Below are positions 59,639 through 64,000 of a DNA stretch of 64,000 nucleotides, one piece after another. The first letter of the stretch is position 1. Each line of letters starts with the position of its first letter. This DNA is from Candidatus Sumerlaeota bacterium (lineage in GTDB: Bacteria; Sumerlaeota; Sumerlaeia; Sumerlaeales; Sumerlaeaceae). Under the pieces are notes generated by a model. It saw only the letters and a list, made by a program, of their open reading frames with translations. It did not search any database and was not told the DNA's origin. The position numbers and the translations under genes are program-made. Location: NCBI GenBank assembly GCA_026398535.1, contig JAPLSQ010000052.1:1-64000 (forward strand), written 5' to 3'.

Positions 59639-60637
59639 GTGCAATATATAAAATATGGCAAGGCCGTTGCGGTTGTTGCCCTGCTTTTATCCGCGACGCT
59701 TGCGGCGAACGCCAACATTTTCATCGACGAAAATTTCGAGGGACAGACTGTCTTTACCGACCTGAACTATCCCATCCGGGACGACACAACGTCGCCTACC
59801 GAGGCCAACATCGCCGCCACACAGGGCATCAATGTTCGCGCCTTAGATGATGCCCAGGCAGCACCGCCCGTGCTGAGTATCTCCAACACGGGAACAGTGA
59901 CCTCGGTCATGGCATATCATGGAACCAAGTGCCTGCAACTGGCATCGGGACAGTCTGTCAGCGTTCCTTCGCTTTACACGAACGCCGGTATGAACTGGTA
60001 TCAAGTCATGCAATTCGCCATCAGCGTCAATTCCGCCACGTTGCAGTTGCCTGCCGGCACACGGGTCGGCATTTACAGGCAGGACTGGTCAACCATCGGA
60101 TCGACTGGCCCCGCCTCCGTGTTCTATCAGTTGAACTTCACGCGCAACGCGGTCGGCGGCATCGACATCATCGTCGACAATAACAGCGCCAAGGCCGGCG
60201 AGATCACCGGCGCGGGAAACTGGGCCGTGATCACCGTCGTCGCCGACAAGCAGATCAACAACCCCGTCAACTGGGAGTGCTGGGACCCCCTGAAACTCGT
60301 CTACAAGGGACCCCAGCCAACCGGGGATCCGATTGGCGGCTCGGGAACCTATGCGACACTCACCGACGGAATCATAGTCTTCGTCAACAGCAACTCGTTC
60401 GCCAACCAAATCAACGCCGCGACACTGGGCAACAATTGGGCCAACGACAACACATACCTGCTGACGTGGCAACTCACCGCCACCAACAATGGAACACTGT
60501 TCGTGGATGAATTCTGCTACAGCACCGGAAAATTCCAAGACGGTATGGCAACCGGGGCCATGAATCAGGATGCTGCCGCACGCATGGCAGCCTTCAACGA
60601 GCCGGCAAGCGCTGTTGACAAATGGAGCCTTTATTAA
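59639..60637 (+). CDS. Exported single-domain 'DENFEG' protein of unknown function
   Basis: The 332-residue product starts at a GTG with a signal peptide (YGKAVAVVALLLSATLAANA), then IFIDENFEGQTVFTDLNYPI, MQFAISVNSATL, CWDPLKLVYKGPQPTGDP, and NGTLFVDEFCYSTGKFQDGM...DAAARMAAF, ending KWSLY. These blocks match, in the same order, the N-terminal module of the sialate O-acetylesterase (IYMDENFEG, WQFAISTDSAS, YDPLTSTYKGPKP, ATVFVDDFYWDART...DHERGARIQPF, ending WMLYP). The fold is probably a lectin-like beta sandwich binding carbohydrate. No catalytic residues recognised. It is isolated between its own promoter and terminator. Confidence 0.8.
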   Translation: MQYIKYGKAVAVVALLLSATLAANANIFIDENFEGQTVFTDLNYPIRDDTTSPTEANIAATQGINVRALDDAQAAPPVLSISNTGTVTSVMAYHGTKCLQLASGQSVSVPSLYTNAGMNWYQVMQFAISVNSATLQLPAGTRVGIYRQDWSTIGSTGPASVFYQLNFTRNAVGGIDIIVDNNSAKAGEITGAGNWAVITVVADKQINNPVNWECWDPLKLVYKGPQPTGDPIGGSGTYATLTDGIIVFVNSNSFANQINAATLGNNWANDNTYLLTWQLTATNNGTLFVDEFCYSTGKFQDGMATGAMNQDAAARMAAFNEPASAVDKWSLY

Positions 60638-60695
60638 TTTCGAACACCGCGCGTGATTCAGAACCGATTGCGCCGAAATTAATGTTGTTTCCCCG

Positions 60696-60727
60696 CGGGC
60701 GGCAGTCATTTGCCGCCCGTGTTTTAT
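60696..60727 (+). terminator. Rho-independent terminator
   Basis: CGGGCGGCA (60696-60704) and TGCCGCCCG (60711-60719) form a perfect 9-base-pair stem around a GTCATT loop, followed by TGTTTTAT. It lies 59 bases after the DENFEG-protein stop and is the clearest terminator in the window. Confidence 0.88.
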
Positions 60728-61008
60728 ATGACCGGATCGTTGCCGGAGCAACACTTTAAGAAAAGGGAAGGTGATCGGAAGGCGATATGCGGATCCTCCA
60801 CCCCCTGCCTTCAATCCTGTTTCTCTTGGTGATCCTGGCGACTTTGACTGAGGAAGAAAAAGCCACATTAAAGATAATCTCGCGCAAAGACGCAAAGAAC
60901 GCAAAGATCACCATGGCTTCAGCACTCCAAAGAAAAAAAACCGCGATCGCAAAGCGGTTGTATTGTCTACTCCGGGTTTCGATGTGTTGAATTCAGCAGC
61001 ACAGCCCG
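60728..61008. other. Noncoding stretch with a short GCAAAGA-type direct repeat
   Basis: No convincing gene. Around 60881-60907 the motif CGCAAAGACGCAAAGAACGCAAAG contains three near copies of (A)CGCAAAGA; such runs recur in noncoding DNA of many bacteria. The apparent frame spanning it (60787-60990) contains the repeat-derived RKDAKNAK and no known domain, so it is not called as a gene. Confidence 0.4.
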
Positions 61009-62949
61009 TTGTGCGCCCGCATCAACCTTTTGCTTGCCTTCGTCGGCTTGTCTTCCGCCAATGGCTTGACCGTGTTGTCACAGCCGACTCATAAGACGCC
61101 ATTGTTCAGGATTGGGGCGGCGCTTGCCGAGTTGCCCTTGTTCATACTTTATTACGTCTCCTTCTTCCTGCTCGCCGTGCTTGGCGCCCCCGTTTCGGGC
61201 TGGGCGCTGTTGCCCCACATGTTGTGCAATGCCGGCCTGTTTCTGCTGACGCTGAAACATGTGCGGGAAAGACGTCCGCCCATATACTGGGGACAGTTCG
61301 ATGCCGTGGTGATCGTGTTCTTTGCCTATCTCGCGGTGAATATTTACTACAGCGAGGCGCCGGGGACGGCATGGTCGATGACGGCCGTCTATATCGATTC
61401 CCTCAGCGCCTATTTTTTCGGGAGAATCCTGTTCTACCGCCGTTTGCGCGCGTATGTGGCGGGTTTGGTGGCGGCGCTTGCCCTTGCCTGGGGGGCATTG
61501 TATCTGGCGCGCGCGGGATTCCTGAATCGTCCCGGAATCAGACTGGAGTTTCTGCCCCTTGCCCGGGCCGATCAGATGATGGAACTCCTGCGGCTCATGA
61601 CGGCGTTCTGGGTCATCTCCCTGCCATTCCTTATGCTGCGCCGTCCGTCGAATCTGATCTTCTTGTGTTATGGGATCATCGTGTTCGGATTGTTTGGATT
61701 TCTGGCGGCCGGCAAATGCGCAGCGCTTTACACGCAGCTACGCCAGCCAACCGGGGTTGAAACCAATCATGCGGCTTTTCTGACGACGGAGACCATTCTG
61801 ACCATTTCCCGTCATTACCCTGTCACGGGCACGGGCCTGGGCACATTTCCATTTCTTTTTGAGGCATTCCGCCGCTCTCCTTCATTGACGACTCCCTATT
61901 TGTTGAGCGCGTATTTTGTACTTCTCGTTGAGACGGGCATTGCCGGTATCATTCTTCTGTTCTATCTGCTGGCGCGATTTCCGCTTTATATCATGCGCCG
62001 GTGGGGGCTGTTTCCGAACCGTCCGTTGCGCATGGCGGTGTTTATTTTCGCGGCTCATGCGGGGCTGTGCTTTCTGTCCGGTATTTTTGATGCGCAATTT
62101 GCCTCCCCGGCGGCGTGGTTTCTGCTATGGGGCAATTACGGAACGCTTGTTGGGCTTGTGATGGTGCGCGATCCGATGCGCATTTTTGAAGGTTCCGCGG
62201 CGCGCCAGGCGGAAGGCGTCGCGGATTCCGATCAAGAGCCCGCCGCGCGCAGCGCGCAACCGCCGCGCCCGATTGGCCCGGGGGATTATGCGCTTCTTTC
62301 CGTGGTTCTGATCGGCGTTATCGTGCTTACGGCGCTTCAGGCGGCGCCTGTCATCGCGGCTCGCATGGCGCGCAAGGCGCCGAACGAAGACGCCCGTTCG
62401 GCCGTCTACGGGGCGCGGCTCGAAACCGCGGTCAAAATCTTTCCGCTGTCTTCAGAGCTATGGACCAAGCTTGCGAATTATCTGCAGCAACAAGCCGTCA
62501 ATCCCGCCGAGGTTTACGCGGGCATGCCGCGGATTGAAAAAGCATACCGGCGCGCCATCGCGCTCAACCCGCACATTCCGTCCAATTATGAGCAACTCGC
62601 GTTCCTGTACACGGACACAAACAATACCGCGCGCGCGCTGGAAACGCTAAGGGAGGGCGTGCGCTCCAATCCCAACCAGCTTGTGTTGCGGTTGCTGCTG
62701 GTGCGCGAGCTTGAACGCGCCGGAAGCCTTGCGCTTGCGACGTATCATGTGCGGCAGGCGTTGTTCAGGATTTCTCCCGGCCAGGGCGAGCTTTACCTGC
62801 GCCTTGCCGAACTTTATGAGCAGCGCGGCATGCGCCCGCAAGCGGTGAGATATTATCAGTATGCCCGGCAAGTCATTCGGGCGGACAGCCCCTCCGAGGC
62901 GCGATTTCGCCGGTTGCGCGATAAACTGCGGATTCCCGAGATTGGATGA
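61009..62949 (+). CDS. O-antigen ligase/polymerase-like membrane protein with C-terminal TPR domain
   Basis: The 646-residue product begins at a TTG. Residues about 20-390 hold 10-12 membrane helices with the Wzy/WaaL-type periplasmic loop (about 235-290). That loop contains the hallmark NHAAFLTTETILTISRHYPVTGTGLGTFPF, like the 'H...PxxGxGxG' motif of O-antigen ligases. After a linker and one more helix (about 425-450), a soluble part carries three or so TPR-like helices (IEKAYRRAIALNPHIPSNYEQLA, ALETLREGVRSNPNQLVLRLL, LYLRLAELYEQRGMRPQAVRYYQ). It probably ligates or polymerises a surface glycan. The GT39-like gene follows. Confidence 0.85.
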   Translation: MCARINLLLAFVGLSSANGLTVLSQPTHKTPLFRIGAALAELPLFILYYVSFFLLAVLGAPVSGWALLPHMLCNAGLFLLTLKHVRERRPPIYWGQFDAVVIVFFAYLAVNIYYSEAPGTAWSMTAVYIDSLSAYFFGRILFYRRLRAYVAGLVAALALAWGALYLARAGFLNRPGIRLEFLPLARADQMMELLRLMTAFWVISLPFLMLRRPSNLIFLCYGIIVFGLFGFLAAGKCAALYTQLRQPTGVETNHAAFLTTETILTISRHYPVTGTGLGTFPFLFEAFRRSPSLTTPYLLSAYFVLLVETGIAGIILLFYLLARFPLYIMRRWGLFPNRPLRMAVFIFAAHAGLCFLSGIFDAQFASPAAWFLLWGNYGTLVGLVMVRDPMRIFEGSAARQAEGVADSDQEPAARSAQPPRPIGPGDYALLSVVLIGVIVLTALQAAPVIAARMARKAPNEDARSAVYGARLETAVKIFPLSSELWTKLANYLQQQAVNPAEVYAGMPRIEKAYRRAIALNPHIPSNYEQLAFLYTDTNNTARALETLREGVRSNPNQLVLRLLLVRELERAGSLALATYHVRQALFRISPGQGELYLRLAELYEQRGMRPQAVRYYQYARQVIRADSPSEARFRRLRDKLRIPEIG

Positions 62950-62950
62950 A

Positions 62951-63109
62951 ATGGGCGCGGACATCCATGAGTTTCCGATAACGCCGGGTGACGCATTCGC
63001 TCGCATGACTATTGACGCTGTTGCCGCCCCGCGCTATGTTTTCCCCAACACTAAAAGGCGTATTGTTTTCGTTATCACCGATGATGGAGGATATGAAGAT
63101 ACTTTATGA
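62951..63109 (+). CDS. Small 52-codon ORF linking two membrane-protein genes
   Basis: The frame MGADIHEFPITPGDAFARMT then IDAVAAPRYVFPNTKRRIVF ends VITDDGGYEDTL. It starts 1 base after the TPR protein stop and its TGA overlaps the next gene's ATG (ATGA). The spacing fits a coupled small gene, but composition does not clearly mark it as coding and no family is known. No strong ribosome binding site. Confidence 0.3.
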   Translation: MGADIHEFPITPGDAFARMTIDAVAAPRYVFPNTKRRIVFVITDDGGYEDTL

Positions 63110-64000
63110 CCAAGGCATCTGACAAAGGGATTTGTGGCTTGAGCGCCCATGATGGACTGTGGCGCGCCGTGGCGGGCCTGCTGGGCTTGGCGGCGATTCT
63201 CCTGGTGTTCTATGCCACGAGCGGTTATGGCATCAACGTCAGCTCGGATTCCGTGGCTTATATCGCGGCGGCTGACAGTTTCGCGCAGGGCAAGGGCTTC
63301 CTGACATGCGAGGAAATTTACTTCGCGTTGTGGCCGCCCATGTATCCCATTATTCTCTCCATTTCGCATCTTCTTGGTGTGACAACGTATTGCTTCGCCC
63401 GTTGCCTGAGCGCGTTCATGTTCGGGGCGCTGGTGGTCATGACGGCATGGGTGCTCCACAAGGCCGTGCGATGTTGGCTGGCCGGCGCCATCGGCGCCCT
63501 ATGTCTGCTCGTCAGCGGCGTTATGGCGGTTTACCTGATGGCATGGTCCGAGACGGTGTTCAACCTGCTGGCGCTCATAGTCCTGTATCTCGTCCACCGC
63601 AGTTGCGTTTCAGCCTCGCTCAAACCGTTCATCTGTGCCGCGCTGGCAACCATGATCGCGTGTGTGACGCGGTATGTGGGCGTCACGCTTGTCCTGACCG
63701 CGGGGCTGATGATCATCACGGATTCCAGACTGTCTTTCGGCAAACGCATCGCGCGCGGAGTCGTTTTTGGTCTCATTTCCCTGTTGCCATTCATTGCGTG
63801 GATTGTTCGCAATGCGCTCCTGACCGGATTGCTCACAGGCGAACGCTATCGTTCGACCGACACCCTGTTTTTGTGCACGGCCAATCTCTCGAGAAATCTT
63901 GTCTCCTGGTTATTGCCGTTCATCGACTCGGTTACGAGCGTGGAGCACTCGTTCCTGAGCAACTTGTCCATGATCATCGGTCTTGTGATCATTCTCGCCG
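63106..64000 (+). CDS. GT39/PMT_2-like membrane protein, cut by the window end
   Basis: Translation from ATG 63106 gives about 298 residues without a stop before the end. After the first helix comes NVSSDSVAYIAAADSFAQGKGF (a loop with Asp, as in ArnT/PMT-like GT-C enzymes), then LWPPMYPIILSISHLLGV, followed by repeated helices (LAGAIGALCLLVSGVMAVYLM and on) and WIVRNALLTGLLTGERY. It is partial: the C-terminal half is outside the window. It lies downstream of the Wzy-like gene, in a probable surface-glycan cluster. An AGGA-like GGAGG at 63086-63090 is somewhat far upstream. Confidence 0.75.
   Translation, partial: MTKASDKGICGLSAHDGLWRAVAGLLGLAAILLVFYATSGYGINVSSDSVAYIAAADSFAQGKGFLTCEEIYFALWPPMYPIILSISHLLGVTTYCFARCLSAFMFGALVVMTAWVLHKAVRCWLAGAIGALCLLVSGVMAVYLMAWSETVFNLLALIVLYLVHRSCVSASLKPFICAALATMIACVTRYVGVTLVLTAGLMIITDSRLSFGKRIARGVVFGLISLLPFIAWIVRNALLTGLLTGERYRSTDTLFLCTANLSRNLVSWLLPFIDSVTSVEHSFLSNLSMIIGLVIILA

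Noticed and set aside
60787-60990. 67-codon plus-strand frame as a gene
   Set aside because: Contains the repeat-derived RKDAKNAK string; looks like noncoding repeat sequence read as protein.
1-64000. CRISPR array or cas genes
   Set aside because: No regular direct repeats with spacers and no Cas-like proteins; the visible repeats are single palindromes or short motifs.
1-64000. Intact insertion sequence, transposon or prophage
   Set aside because: No transposase or phage structural gene was recognised; only a probable recombinase relic at 5.3 kb.

Overview
The window is about 60% G+C, densely coded, and from a diderm bacterium. It carries kdsB (Kdo activation for LPS), a DAP-type murE, murJ, gpsA/plsY, many exported glycoside hydrolases, and two 'FTLIELL' pseudopilins with short tails. 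This mix fits the PVC superphylum or neighbouring uncultivated lineages (Lentisphaerota, Kiritimatiellota, Planctomycetota, Sumerlaeota, Hydrogenedentota). Nothing in the window resolves the lineage further. GTG and TTG starts, ATGA-coupled genes and short leaders are common.

Layout. 0-5 kb: a formylglycine-generating-enzyme-like protein, two gene fossils lying head to head (GH94 and FG-GAP), kdsB, a coiled-coil exported protein, a GT39-type membrane protein and tRNA-Arg(ACG). 5-13 kb: a probable recombinase relic, an exported Memo-AMMECR1 fusion, a cold-shock protein, a cysteine desulfurase, a two-domain clan GH-A hydrolase and an RlmI-type methyltransferase. 13-16.6 kb: an aminotransferase fossil, an AAC(3)-family protein, mnmE and a DUF167 protein. 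16.6-24.5 kb: a minus-strand glycoside-utilisation operon (creatininase-like, mutarotase-like, GH106-like, GH3-PA14). 24.7-30.6 kb: prmA, a methyltransferase and a GT2, then gpsA, plsY and a polytopic membrane protein on the other strand. 30.7-34 kb: an arsenic operon (arsR, permease, arsE, arsF, arsG) with repeated TTGG-N6/8-CCAAAT sites. 34-39.7 kb: a frameshifted exported-protein gene and a murein cluster (murJ with an extra periplasmic domain, muropeptide epimerase, murE). 39.8-44.7 kb: a sulfotransferase, a membrane glycosyltransferase, a pseudopilin and an orphan solute-binding protein. 44.8-55.2 kb: a minus-strand operon of two ABC half-transporters, a HlyD-like adaptor, a GH38-like protein with an altered catalytic site and a modular sialate O-acetylesterase. 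55.4-59.5 kb: a second pseudopilin unit, an ADP-ribosylglycohydrolase-family protein and a Gfo/Idh/MocA oxidoreductase. 59.6-64 kb: an exported protein sharing a large module with the esterase, a Wzy-like/TPR membrane protein, and a GT39-like gene cut by the window end.

How the genes fit together. The dominant theme is glycan handling: synthesis and transfer (kdsB, GT2, several GT39-like proteins, Wzy-like protein, sulfotransferase), export (ABC/HlyD operon), and degradation (GH3, GH106-like, GH-A, GH38-like, sialate esterase, creatininase-like and mutarotase-like proteins). The most unusual items are a MurJ flippase carrying a PrcB-like domain between its last membrane segments, a roughly 280-residue 'DENFEG' module present in two otherwise unrelated exported proteins, a GH38 homologue with Thr where the nucleophilic Asp is expected, and the self-regulated arsEFG operon. 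No CRISPR array, rRNA operon or intact mobile element was seen. At least five decayed gene fragments suggest past rearrangement.
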